Source: JBBRMW01 sp038239365 | GTDB taxonomy: Bacteria; Chloroflexota; Anaerolineae; Aggregatilineales; UBA2796 | Reading direction: 5' to 3' | DNA length: 23,935 nt | NCBI GenBank assembly: GCA_038239365.1 | Contig: JBBSEU010000051.1 | Span: 1 to 23,935, forward strand | Shown here: in pieces, positions 7,162 to 14,386 of the stretch | Layout: the number at the start of each line of letters is the position of its first letter | Position numbering within the stretch: the first letter of the stretch is position 1 | The notes under the pieces: model-generated | Told to the model about the DNA's origin: nothing | What the model saw: only the letters and a program-made list of their open reading frames with translations | The model's database searches: none | Translations under genes and position numbers: made by a program

Positions 7162-7625
7162 TCGATGATGAAGCCATGATGCGGGCGGCGCTCGATGAAG
7201 CAACGCTGGCGCTTGAACACCGGGACGTTCCGGTTGGCGCGGTGGCTGTTTTGAATGGGCAGATCATCGGGCGCGGCCACAATCGCCGGGAGATTGACCG
7301 TGACCCAACCGCGCACGCCGAAATGATCGCCTTGCGGCAAGCGTCTCTGACTGTTCAACACTGGCGTTTGGATGATGTGACGCTGTACTGTACGCTTGAA
7401 CCGTGCGCGATGTGTGCGGGCGCGATGGTCTTAGCGCGGCTGCCCCGGCTCGTTTACGCGACAGCGGACCCCACAGCGGGCGCGGGCGGCAGCATTCTGG
7501 ATTTGCTGAACCACCCAAAGCTAAACCATCATGTCAGCGTTGAGTGTGGCCTTTTTGCTGAGGACGCCGCTGGCCTGCTCGTCAGCTTTTTTGCGGCACG
7601 GCGGGCGGCAGGTCATCGACACTGA
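7158..7625 (+). CDS. tadA: tRNA-specific adenosine deaminase TadA
   Basis: A 155-residue cytosolic enzyme that converts A34 to inosine in tRNA-Arg(ACG). The zinc-site motif HAE at 53-55 (His53 ligand, Glu55 proton shuttle) and PCAMCAG with Cys83 and Cys86 are intact. The start is GTG 7158, in the GTGA overlap with the upstream propeller's stop; that gives the usual TadA length, while a GTG further upstream (7122) only adds non-conserved residues inside the propeller gene. Its 3' end runs 44 bases into the convergent EamA gene. It could also be annotated as a generic CMP/dCMP deaminase-family protein, but the size, HAE spacing and C-terminus favour TadA. Confidence 0.93.
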   Translation: MIDDEAMMRAALDEATLALEHRDVPVGAVAVLNGQIIGRGHNRREIDRDPTAHAEMIALRQASLTVQHWRLDDVTLYCTLEPCAMCAGAMVLARLPRLVYATADPTAGAGGSILDLLNHPKLNHHVSVECGLFAEDAAGLLVSFFAARRAAGHRH

Positions 7626-8535
7626 CGGTTTGCGACTTCGGCTTAAGAGCGACTATCGCCACGCCCGACAGGATGATCGGTAAGGCTAACAACGCGCTTC
7701 CGGTCAGGGTTTCGCCTGCCAACAGCACACCAAGCCCCAACGCAATCACCGGATTGACGAAGGCATAGCTGGTTGCCAGCGCGGGGCGAACGTGTTGCAG
7801 CAGATACAAATAGGCGCTGTAGACGATCAATGAGCCGAACGTGATCAGGTAAACCAGTGCCAGCAATGCACTATTCGTTGGCACGCCGATCAATTGTTCG
7901 CCGCGCAGCAGACTCACCACCAGCAGCAGCACGCCGCCGACCGTCATTTCGACGGCGTTGGTCATCATGCCTTTGGGCAGATCAAGCCGCCGACTGAGCG
8001 TTGAGCCAAACGCCCAGCTTGCACCAGAGACCATAATGATCAGTACGCCTTCGGGGTTGGATTGCAAGTTGCCTTCCAGAGTTAGCAGTCCAAGACCCGC
8101 CAAACCTAGCAACACGCCGATCCATTCGCGGCGGGTGGGCAGTGTGCGCCACAACAGCGCAGTCATAACGATCATCCAGAGCGGGAGCGCCCCAACCAGC
8201 AGCGCCGTTAGCCCGGATGCGACTTTTTGTTCGGCAAAGGCAACGCCGCCCATACCAATGGTGAGCAGCAGAAAGCCAACCAGACCCGCGTTCGCAAATT
8301 GCCGCCGGGTAGGGAAGGCCACGCCGCGCACTCGTAACAATGCGAACATGATCAGACCCGCCGTCACGAAACGAATCCCGACGAGCATGTATGGCGGGAA
8401 ACTGACCAGCGCGATTCGCAGCGCCAGATAGGTTGATCCCCAGATGAGGTATACCGCCACCAACGATAACCCGATCCACAACCGGGTATCTTCCGCTGCC
8501 GTCCGTTCCGAAATCACCGCCGATTGAGTCGCCAT
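7582..8535 (-). CDS. EamA-family (DMT) transporter
   Basis: A 317-residue inner-membrane exporter-like protein with about ten hydrophobic segments in two EamA repeats. The first repeat begins with the WGSTYLALR element (32-40) typical of YedA/RhaT-like drug/metabolite transporters. The start is ATG 8535, because GGAAAGGA lies five bases upstream and the longer in-frame TTG would place this Shine-Dalgarno inside the coding region. A perfect TATAAT promoter sits just upstream, head-to-head with the Lrp/AsnC regulator gene, an arrangement common for amino-acid or metabolite efflux. The substrate is unknown. The last 44 bases overlap the convergent tadA gene. Confidence 0.9.
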   Translation of the reverse strand: MATQSAVISERTAAEDTRLWIGLSLVAVYLIWGSTYLALRIALVSFPPYMLVGIRFVTAGLIMFALLRVRGVAFPTRRQFANAGLVGFLLLTIGMGGVAFAEQKVASGLTALLVGALPLWMIVMTALLWRTLPTRREWIGVLLGLAGLGLLTLEGNLQSNPEGVLIIMVSGASWAFGSTLSRRLDLPKGMMTNAVEMTVGGVLLLVVSLLRGEQLIGVPTNSALLALVYLITFGSLIVYSAYLYLLQHVRPALATSYAFVNPVIALGLGVLLAGETLTGSALLALPIILSGVAIVALKPKSQTVSVDDLPPAVPQKS

Positions 8536-8558
8536 GATGATCCTTTCCAATGAAACTC

Positions 8559-8588
8559 ATTATAGGATTCCAAGCCTGGAATTGACAG
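8559..8588 (-). promoter_or_regulatory. Promoter for the EamA transporter gene
   Basis: On the minus strand a perfect TATAAT (8564-8559) is preceded by CTGTCA (8588-8583), four of six matches, with an 18-base spacer. Transcription would begin near 8552, leaving a leader of about 17 bases that includes GGAAAGGA. Confidence 0.6.
8567..8582. promoter_or_regulatory. Candidate Lrp/AsnC operator palindrome
   Basis: ATTCCAAGCCTGGAAT is a near-perfect 16-bp palindrome: 14 of 16 positions agree with its reverse complement. It lies between the -10 and -35 boxes of the EamA promoter and abuts the -35 of the opposing Lrp promoter, where a bound regulator would block both genes. Assignment to the adjacent regulator is an inference from position. 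Confidence 0.55.
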
Positions 8589-8610
8589 CTATCTTGAAAA
8601 GCATTACGCT
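8582..8610 (+). promoter_or_regulatory. Promoter for the Lrp/AsnC regulator gene
   Basis: A perfect -35 TTGACA (8582-8587) and TACGCT (8605-8610), three of six matches at the -10, are spaced by 17 bases. The -35 overlaps the -35 of the divergent EamA promoter. Predicted transcription starts near 8617, about 25 bases before the GTG. Confidence 0.45.
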
Positions 8611-8641
8611 GGATTCAACACACAATGGAAAGTAAATTGAC

Positions 8642-9106
8642 GTGAACGCTTTACACCCGAATCGCGTGCTGGATGATGTGGATTGGCGCATACTCGGTTT
8701 GCTGCAAGAGAACGCGCGTTTGTCGTTTCGCAAAATTGGTGAGGAGATCGGCCTGACCCCGCCTGCTGTTGCCGAACGGGTACGGCGGCTGGAAGAAAGC
8801 GGCGTGCTGACCGGGTATCATGCGACGATTGATCAGGAAAAACTGGGATTAACGATCACGGCCATGATCCATATCAACACGCCCTGCGAAAAGACGGAGC
8901 GATTCATGGATTTTGTACAAGGTGTTTCCGAAGTGCTGGAATGTTACTGCGTGACGGGTACTGAGTCATTCATCGTGAAGATCGCCGTCGAGTCGGTGCA
9001 GCATTTGAATGATCTGCTGTATCGGATCAAGCCGTATGGGGATGTTCGCACGTCAGTGATCCTTTCGACACAGGTCAAACGGCGCACGATTCAACCGAAA
9101 CCCTAA
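8642..9106 (+). CDS. Lrp/AsnC-family transcriptional regulator
   Basis: A 154-residue cytoplasmic DNA-binding protein. The AsnC-type helix-turn-helix spans about 27-50 (LSFRKIGEEIGLTPPAVAER), followed by a RAM/ACT-like ligand and oligomerisation domain that begins around 68 (LGLTITAMIHINT) and includes the GTESFIVKI strand at 106-114. Length is standard. The GTG at 8642 is preceded by GGAAAG about nine bases upstream. It is head-to-head with the EamA transporter, with a palindrome between, so it probably controls both, likely in response to an amino acid or related small molecule. The ligand is not deducible. Confidence 0.92.
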   Translation: MNALHPNRVLDDVDWRILGLLQENARLSFRKIGEEIGLTPPAVAERVRRLEESGVLTGYHATIDQEKLGLTITAMIHINTPCEKTERFMDFVQGVSEVLECYCVTGTESFIVKIAVESVQHLNDLLYRIKPYGDVRTSVILSTQVKRRTIQPKP

Positions 9107-9147
9107 ACGGTTTTGATACGTATTTTCAATATTTTTCTCACCGTCTA

Positions 9148-9176
9148 TTGACGCACTATGGAGCGTATGCTACACT
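9148..9176 (+). promoter_or_regulatory. Promoter for the NurA/HAS-barrel operon
   Basis: TTGACG (9148-9153) and TACACT (9171-9176) are separated by 17 bases: five and four matches to consensus. Predicted transcription begins near 9183. This excludes a translation start at 9158 and supports ATG 9230, which has GAGGGC five bases upstream. Confidence 0.55.
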
Positions 9177-9229
9177 GCAATACGCTGATCAGAACAAATG
9201 GTTATAACTGTGACAATTACGAGGGCGCT

Positions 9230-10456
9230 ATGACGCTCGAATTTGACAAGGTTTATCACCAAATCGCACAGATGGGCAGTACGCTGGCCTTCCGCGAGTC
9301 TGCCGCTGCTGAACGCTTGCAAGCCGTTTGGGATCGGTTTATGGCATTGAACGATAACGAGGCCATTTGGGAAAAGATCATGGTAGCGCGTAACCATGAT
9401 GCGGGCTTTCGGGGTGCTGCACCGGGACCGGGGCCGCTCATTGAGGACTGTGAGCCGTTCACCGCTGCTTTCGCGCTGCCACCTTGCCCCGAACGAGGAA
9501 CCATCCTGGCCGCCGACGGTTCACAGATTTACCCTGATCCGCACGGCTCATCACTGTATTATCTGACGAATATCGCAGTGTTTGTCTACCATCACGGCGA
9601 TGAAGGCGCGCTGCCCGAACCGATCACCGAGCCGCAGCTTTTTTATCAGGATGACGAACTTAAAGATCGAGAAGGGCGTATCATCGCCAATGCGGCTGTC
9701 AACGCGCGGCGCAGCATCTTCGAGATGCAGTTGTTGGCGCGCGAAACATGGCAGCGCAACGAGGCCGCTCATCCGCTCATTTCGATTTCGGATGGACCAT
9801 TACTTTTCTGGCTTGGTAAGGAAGTGTCTAACGCCGCCGAACTGATGGATAACTACCACGAGGCGATGGGCATCCTGGGCGATCTGGATGCGCGACTCGT
9901 CGGCTATGTCGATCAGCCGCGCAGCCGCTTCGTGATTAACACGCTATATCTGATGGGGCTTGAGGACGACGCGATCACCCGCCAAAACCTGATGACCACT
10001 GGCGATATGGAAGGGCTGGATGATCGAATCATCATGCGCCATCTGCTGCGTGCCGGAGATCGATCCGCGATCATGATTCAGCAAAGCCCGCAAAATAAAG
10101 CCTTCAAGGATATAGATGAAGCGCGCGAAATCGCGTTTTTCTACATGAACCTGTCCTCAACCTATCAAGACCCGTATCTGGCGCGTGTTGAAATCCCGAT
10201 GTGGGTTGCCAAGAATCCAACAGCCATCGATCAGGTTCACTCGCTGCTCTATTCGCAGTGCCAGATCACGGATCGCTATCCGTATGTTCTGACCCGCGCC
10301 GATGAATGCGCGGTGGTGCGCGGTCATGAAAAAGCCGCGCTCAATGAGATGATCCAGGTTGAACTTTTGAAAAACCAACTATCCGTCGAAACATCGCAGA
10401 AGCTCGCCATGAAAGTCGTTTCGCGGTATGGACGCCAGCAGCATACAGGTGTTTAA
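9230..10456 (+). CDS. nurA: NurA-domain nuclease
   Basis: About 408 residues from ATG 9230, chosen by the GAGG at 9221-9224 and by the promoter that occupies the longer in-frame extension. The NurA fold (PF09376, 5'-3' nuclease of the HerA-NurA end-resection complex) is indicated by AADGSQI at 94-100 (Asp96 a likely metal ligand), SDGPLL at 187-192, VGYVDQPRS at 224-232 and the C-terminal YPYVLTRADE element. These are the expected conserved acidic motifs in order. Known family members act with the HerA hexameric ATPase in DNA double-strand-break processing, and some in phage defence. The next gene overlaps its stop by one base (TAATG) and encodes only a HAS-barrel-like domain; no ATPase is in view. 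Confidence 0.85.
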   Translation: MTLEFDKVYHQIAQMGSTLAFRESAAAERLQAVWDRFMALNDNEAIWEKIMVARNHDAGFRGAAPGPGPLIEDCEPFTAAFALPPCPERGTILAADGSQIYPDPHGSSLYYLTNIAVFVYHHGDEGALPEPITEPQLFYQDDELKDREGRIIANAAVNARRSIFEMQLLARETWQRNEAAHPLISISDGPLLFWLGKEVSNAAELMDNYHEAMGILGDLDARLVGYVDQPRSRFVINTLYLMGLEDDAITRQNLMTTGDMEGLDDRIIMRHLLRAGDRSAIMIQQSPQNKAFKDIDEAREIAFFYMNLSSTYQDPYLARVEIPMWVAKNPTAIDQVHSLLYSQCQITDRYPYVLTRADECAVVRGHEKAALNEMIQVELLKNQLSVETSQKLAMKVVSRYGRQQHTGV

Positions 10457-11079
10457 TGAGAACACGTAGCGGAGAATCGCCTCGCATGGAAGAACAAGTT
10501 ATTGGCCGGGTGCTGCGTTCCAGCACCATGGGGTTTGCCTGTGGGACGCGCAGCAACGAAATGGAGCTGCCGTCGTTCGGTGCGTTTGTGATGACGCACC
10601 ACTATAACGGTACGGATGTGGATGTAGTCGGCCTGATCTATGCCATTCGGATCGATGATGATCCGCTGGTACGGCAGTTGATCATGGCGAATCACATCAA
10701 CACCGCCACGATCCGCGATCAGCGTGAAAACCGGATGGTGCCTGTTGAGATCAGCGTTGTGAATGTTGGCTACCGAATGAATGGCGAGTCGCATCATATC
10801 CTGCCACCGCGCCCGCCCATCAGTCTTGACCCAGTGTATATGTGTGACGATCAATGTGTCCGGTCATTTACGCAGAAATTCGACTTTTTCCGGTTAGTTT
10901 TGAATACGTCCGAAGTGCCCAATGAAGAATTGATGGCCGCCGCGATCAAGCACGCTGCCCAGGCACGCCCGCCACGTGAACAGCGCGAATTTCTGGTGAC
11001 TGCCGGGCGACGACTGGCACAGCTTTTAGGCCACGATTTGCCGCGTTTGAACCACCTGCTGCGGCTGATCAAGCCCTAG
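10456..11079 (+). CDS. HAS-barrel (HerA N-terminal-like) protein without ATPase domain
   Basis: A 207-residue protein, or 197 if translation starts at ATG 10486, where the HAS-barrel-like IGRVLRSST begins. Residues about 16-45 of the longer form (IGRVLRSSTMGFACGT and following) match the start of the HAS barrel found at the N-terminus of HerA, which forms the NurA interface. The rest is a mixed alpha/beta region with an Arg-rich C-terminal helix (LLGHDLPRLNHLL). There is no Walker A or Walker B motif, so it is not a HerA ATPase. It is translationally coupled to NurA and probably works with it, perhaps as an adaptor to a HerA encoded elsewhere. Assignment as a HAS barrel is by pattern and needs structural confirmation. 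Confidence 0.72.
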   Translation: MRTRSGESPRMEEQVIGRVLRSSTMGFACGTRSNEMELPSFGAFVMTHHYNGTDVDVVGLIYAIRIDDDPLVRQLIMANHINTATIRDQRENRMVPVEISVVNVGYRMNGESHHILPPRPPISLDPVYMCDDQCVRSFTQKFDFFRLVLNTSEVPNEELMAAAIKHAAQARPPREQREFLVTAGRRLAQLLGHDLPRLNHLLRLIKP

Positions 11080-11368
11080 TCCATTCCTCACTGCACAAGC
11101 GACACCCGCCTGATTTCCTCTATAGCAGAACATTTGTTTTCTAAGAGATTACAGGTTTATAAATATCTGAGGGTGGGGCATAAATAGAGGCATTCAATAC
11201 CAAGCTGACACAGAGGTCGGCCCCGACAAAGGGCGTGCTCGCGCTATATAGGGGCGGAGACATAGCACCGCTGGTTTGCTCCATTACTGCTCCATTGCAA
11301 TAACTAATTGTCAATGAACATTATAGACGGGTAACTTGCACAGGATAAGCGTAATATTCGGAGAAACA
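11080..11368. other. Gap between convergent genes, AT-richer
   Basis: This 289-base gap between the HAS-barrel and hydrolase genes contains no convincing ORF, tRNA or terminator. It holds one copy of the 19-bp direct repeat (11167-11185), a short GTCGG/CCGAC inverted repeat at about 11217-11228, and a tandem TGCTCCATT repeat at 11277-11285 and 11288-11296. It is AT-richer than the flanking genes. Confidence 0.6.
11167..11185 (+). repeat. Direct repeat flanking the hydrolase gene, left copy
   Basis: CTGAGGGTGGGGCATAAAT here and CTGAGGGTGGGGTATAAAT at 12238-12256 differ at one base. The two copies are in the same orientation, about 1.07 kb apart, on either side of the hydrolase gene. Sequences beyond the 19 bases do not align. 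Confidence 0.8.
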
Positions 11369-12202
11369 TTATCCCTGCAAAAACGCGTCCATTTTCGCTT
11401 CGATGGCGGCGTTATGCTTGCTAAACCACATCAAGTGACTCTCGGCTGGCGAGACGTACAGTTCTGCATTGGGAATGTGGGTCGCCGCCTCGTTAGCATG
11501 TGATGCGTCAACCGATCCGTCATATTGGCTAGCTATGATTAGGGTCGGCGCTGTAATCCGATGGAGATCACCGCTCTGGTGCTGCAAGTCATGCAAAAAG
11601 CCCGCCCCTGACCGTGACGTGAGCAGGAATGCCAGTGCTGCTTGCTGCTGTTCCGAACTCATCGAAGCCACCACCTGTGCTGGGTCCAGCGAGGAAAGAC
11701 TGCCCATCATCATCTTCAATGCTGCCAGAGGTGCGGCTCTCCCGAATGCCCGGAACGCCGCCCAAGTCCAGCGTTCTGTCCAGCGGTTAAACACGATATA
11801 GGACCCCAGCTTTATCCCGAACGTCGCAAAATTCCCGCTCATGGCCGCATTCTGCAAGATGACCTTGCTCACCCGTTCAGGATGTCGCCCTACAAATTGT
11901 AAAGTTGTTGGCCCAGCAGCCGAAATACCGACAACGATAACTTGCTCAAGGTGCAATTCGTTCAATAGGCCAACCAATGCGTCGGCAAAAGCCTCGGCAG
12001 TTCTGCCAGTAGAAGATGGCGTGTGACCGTATCCTGCACGCGATGGAATGATAAGCTGATAACCTCGCTCCAGAAAAAACTGCTCATGTCCAAGCGGCGA
12101 GTCACAATTGGTATGCCCGCCGTTAAGCACTAGCACGGGTATCCCTTGTCCCGCGATTCTGTATTCAATTAGTCCCTGCGCCAGTTGCACAATGCTTTTC
12201 AT
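11369..12202 (-). CDS. Alpha/beta-hydrolase fold protein
   Basis: A 277-residue protein. The likely oxyanion-hole element is NGGH at 27-30; the nucleophile elbow is GISAAG at 92-97 with Ser94; the acid is probably Asp228 (QYDGSVD); and His256 in ESHLMW completes the triad. A lid-like helical insert spans about 130-210. No signal peptide is present. It resembles small-molecule esterases, lactonases or C-C hydrolases, but the substrate is not readable. The ATG at 12202 has GGGGAG five to six bases upstream. It stands alone on the minus strand between two plus-strand groups and between the 19-bp direct repeats, so it may be a gained gene. Confidence 0.9.
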   Translation of the reverse strand: MKSIVQLAQGLIEYRIAGQGIPVLVLNGGHTNCDSPLGHEQFFLERGYQLIIPSRAGYGHTPSSTGRTAEAFADALVGLLNELHLEQVIVVGISAAGPTTLQFVGRHPERVSKVILQNAAMSGNFATFGIKLGSYIVFNRWTERWTWAAFRAFGRAAPLAALKMMMGSLSSLDPAQVVASMSSEQQQAALAFLLTSRSGAGFLHDLQHQSGDLHRITAPTLIIASQYDGSVDASHANEAATHIPNAELYVSPAESHLMWFSKHNAAIEAKMDAFLQG

Positions 12203-12237
12203 CGCATCTCCCCGGCAATGCCAAAAGCTATTCTAAC

Positions 12238-12256
12238 CTGAGGGTGGGGTATAAAT
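12238..12256 (+). repeat. Direct repeat flanking the hydrolase gene, right copy
   Basis: Second copy of the 19-bp repeat with one mismatch (T for C) relative to 11167-11185. It lies 36 bases upstream of the hydrolase start. The rest of the 12203-12472 gap (270 bases) holds no convincing ORF, and I see no promoter for mutM that I would defend. Confidence 0.8.
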
Positions 12257-12472
12257 CCACCTGAATAAAAGAGCCAATTTCGGTAAGGTCTACAGATCTC
12301 ACACCCACGCTGGATAGGCGCTTGGCTGAAATCGGACTATAAGCCGAATGGCAAATTCAGGCATTGGGGATTCTGTATGGCTCAGTCTCATTGTTAAAGC
12401 GCATTAAAATGGTGTCAGAATCGGCTCGTGACTCGGCATTCTACGCTAAAATAGATCGTAGTGAGGTTTACT

Positions 12473-13303
12473 GTGCCAGAGTTACCCGAAGTTGAAACCG
12501 TTGTACGCGGCCTGCGTGAGCCGCTGACGGGCAAGACGATCCAACAAGCGGTCTTTCCGCAAGACCCCGGACGTATGACGAATATTGATCCGACGCATTT
12601 GGCCGAGCGCGTTGCCGGGCAAACGGTGCAGAGCGTCACACGACGCGCCAAATACATTGTACTCACACTCGATCACGATACACTGCTGGTTCACCTGAAA
12701 ATGACCGGGCGGCTGTATGTGCGTCCGACGGATCAGGTCGATGAAGCCGATAAATATCTGCGCGTGCGTTTTACACTGACGACAGGTGAAGAACTGCGCT
12801 TTAGCGATGCGCGCAAATTTGGGCGTGTGTACCTGACCGAAACGCCCGACGAACTTATGCCGTCGCTTGGCCCGGAGCCGCTTGAGGATGATTTCACGCT
12901 CAAGCAGTTTTCGGCGTGTTTGACCGGACGCAAAGGCGTGTTGAAAAGTTTGCTGCTCAATCAGGCATTCGTGGCCGGAATCGGCAATATTTACGCCGAT
13001 GAAGCGTTGAACATCGCACGGCTGCATCCACTTCGCACGGCGGACACGCTAACCAAGCCCGAAATCAAGCGGCTGTACGGCGCGATTCGACAGGCGTTGA
13101 ATGATGGCGTGCGCTATCAGGGCGCAAGCATCAACTGGTATCGCAAAGCCGACGGCACAAAAGGTGAATCACAGCAGCATTTGCGCGTTTATCATGATCC
13201 GCGTCAGGAAAAAGATAAACGCTGCCCCGAATGCGGAAGCCCGATTCAGACGATTCGGGTGGGGCAGCGCGGGACGCATTTTTGCCCGGTTTGCCAGAAA
13301 TAA
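12473..13303 (+). CDS. mutM: Formamidopyrimidine-DNA glycosylase (Fpg/MutM)
   Basis: A 276-residue base-excision repair glycosylase/AP lyase that removes oxidised purines such as 8-oxoguanine. Translation must begin at GTG 12473, since the catalytic proline has to follow the initiator Met: the protein reads MPELPEVETV with Pro2 and Glu3. Lys60 (RRAKYIVL) is the conserved DNA-phosphate contact; NQAFVAGIGNIYADE at 163-177 is the helix-two-turn-helix; and a Cys4 zinc finger is present at Cys251, 254, 271 and 274. GAGG lies six bases before the start. The upstream in-frame GTG at 12461 would bury the N-terminal proline and is rejected. The next gene's ribosome-binding site follows directly. Confidence 0.97.
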   Translation: MPELPEVETVVRGLREPLTGKTIQQAVFPQDPGRMTNIDPTHLAERVAGQTVQSVTRRAKYIVLTLDHDTLLVHLKMTGRLYVRPTDQVDEADKYLRVRFTLTTGEELRFSDARKFGRVYLTETPDELMPSLGPEPLEDDFTLKQFSACLTGRKGVLKSLLLNQAFVAGIGNIYADEALNIARLHPLRTADTLTKPEIKRLYGAIRQALNDGVRYQGASINWYRKADGTKGESQQHLRVYHDPRQEKDKRCPECGSPIQTIRVGQRGTHFCPVCQK

Positions 13304-13318
13304 TGAGGGGGAGGCGGC

Positions 13319-14374
13319 TTGGATACGTTCGGTGATTTTGTCAGACAGGTGCCGATTGGTTTGCTGATTGCGCCTATCTTTTTTGGGGCGTTGTACATTG
13401 GGTTGATGGTCGTCATCTTTCGGCGGGGTGCCGAACGTCGCCGACGTCGCGCAACGGGCGAAACAGCGCCGCCGCCTAAACGCAAAAGCGTGCGCGGCAA
13501 TTTTTTTACGGGTCAACTGCCCGATAAGCCGCTTGAACCCGCCGCCTGGAGTGTTCCGGTGGGGCTGCGCGGCCTGCCCGAACCTGACCTGGATATGCTT
13601 TCGAACCCAACCGTGATGCCGGACGAAGTGCAGGTTGAAACTGATGCGGCAGAGTCCCGCACCGAAACAAAAATGGATTGGCTTGCCATGATGGCACCCG
13701 CACCACAGGAGATCGTCGTGACCACAACCAAACTTCCCGAACCAGACAAAAACCGCAAGACGATTGACCTGGGGGACGCCGTCGAGGTGATGCGCGTCTG
13801 GCGTGACCTGAGCGACGGCTCATTAATCATTCAGATGGGTGAACAGCGTTATCGATCCGTGAACGAGATCAGCAGCCCCGATCTGTCGCGCCGCTTCGCT
13901 GCGGTGGTACGCGAACTGTGGGTGATGATCAACGGCGGTACAGCCCCTCGAACCGTGCTCCCCGGACAAGAGCCGCCGATGGTTGGTGCAGGCGTCCCGC
14001 CGCCCGAAGGCTCAACGGGCGGGATGAAGGGGCGCATCGGCTTGCTCAATCAGCCCGCCGAAGCTGAAGAAAACAAGGCACGTCCGGGCCTATTGCGTCA
14101 GGTCACACGAACCGCACTCGGCCAAACGCCCACGCCGCCCGCTCCCGAAGCGCGCCGCGATGGAATTGCCGACGCGGTTGAAGAATATTTGCAGTTCAAA
14201 CTATCGAATACCCCACAGTTCCTGACGCGCAGCATTCATGTGCGGCCAGCGGTTGATGGCGGTGTGCGGATCGAAGTAGACGGTCACTATTATGATGGCG
14301 TTGGGGATGTGATCGACGCCGATGTGCGCGATTTCATGTTCACTGTGCTGCGTGAGTGGGAAGCGCGACAGTAA
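13319..14374 (+). CDS. Single-pass membrane protein with a duplicated C-terminal domain
   Basis: A 351-residue protein starting with TTG at 13319, with GGGGGAGG four bases upstream. One membrane segment (about 11-34) is followed by a strongly basic stretch (35-45), so the bulk is probably cytoplasmic. A Pro/Glu-rich linker carries two copies of a ~45-residue alpha/beta module, at about 154-203 and 305-350. Both share DG-x-hydrophobic-I, a Tyr, V-x-E/D-I/V and a helix ending in LW or EWE. Pro-rich linker separates them. I do not recognise the family and assign no function. It lies between mutM and a GT-C transferase, with 12 bases to the latter. Confidence 0.75.
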   Translation: MDTFGDFVRQVPIGLLIAPIFFGALYIGLMVVIFRRGAERRRRRATGETAPPPKRKSVRGNFFTGQLPDKPLEPAAWSVPVGLRGLPEPDLDMLSNPTVMPDEVQVETDAAESRTETKMDWLAMMAPAPQEIVVTTTKLPEPDKNRKTIDLGDAVEVMRVWRDLSDGSLIIQMGEQRYRSVNEISSPDLSRRFAAVVRELWVMINGGTAPRTVLPGQEPPMVGAGVPPPEGSTGGMKGRIGLLNQPAEAEENKARPGLLRQVTRTALGQTPTPPAPEARRDGIADAVEEYLQFKLSNTPQFLTRSIHVRPAVDGGVRIEVDGHYYDGVGDVIDADVRDFMFTVLREWEARQ

Positions 14375-14386
14375 CCTATTTCCTCG

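Noticed and set aside
9090..9125. Terminator after the Lrp gene (AACCG...CGGTT near 9092-9112)
   Set aside because: Only a 5-bp stem with a 10-base loop, and the following Ts are interrupted.
9158..9229. Longer NurA start at 9158
   Set aside because: The -10/-35 promoter (9148-9176) overlaps it, it has no Shine-Dalgarno, and ATG 9230 has GAGG five bases upstream.
12461..12472. GTG start at 12461 for mutM
   Set aside because: Fpg needs Pro directly after the initiator Met; only GTG 12473 gives MPELPEVE, with GAGG six bases before.
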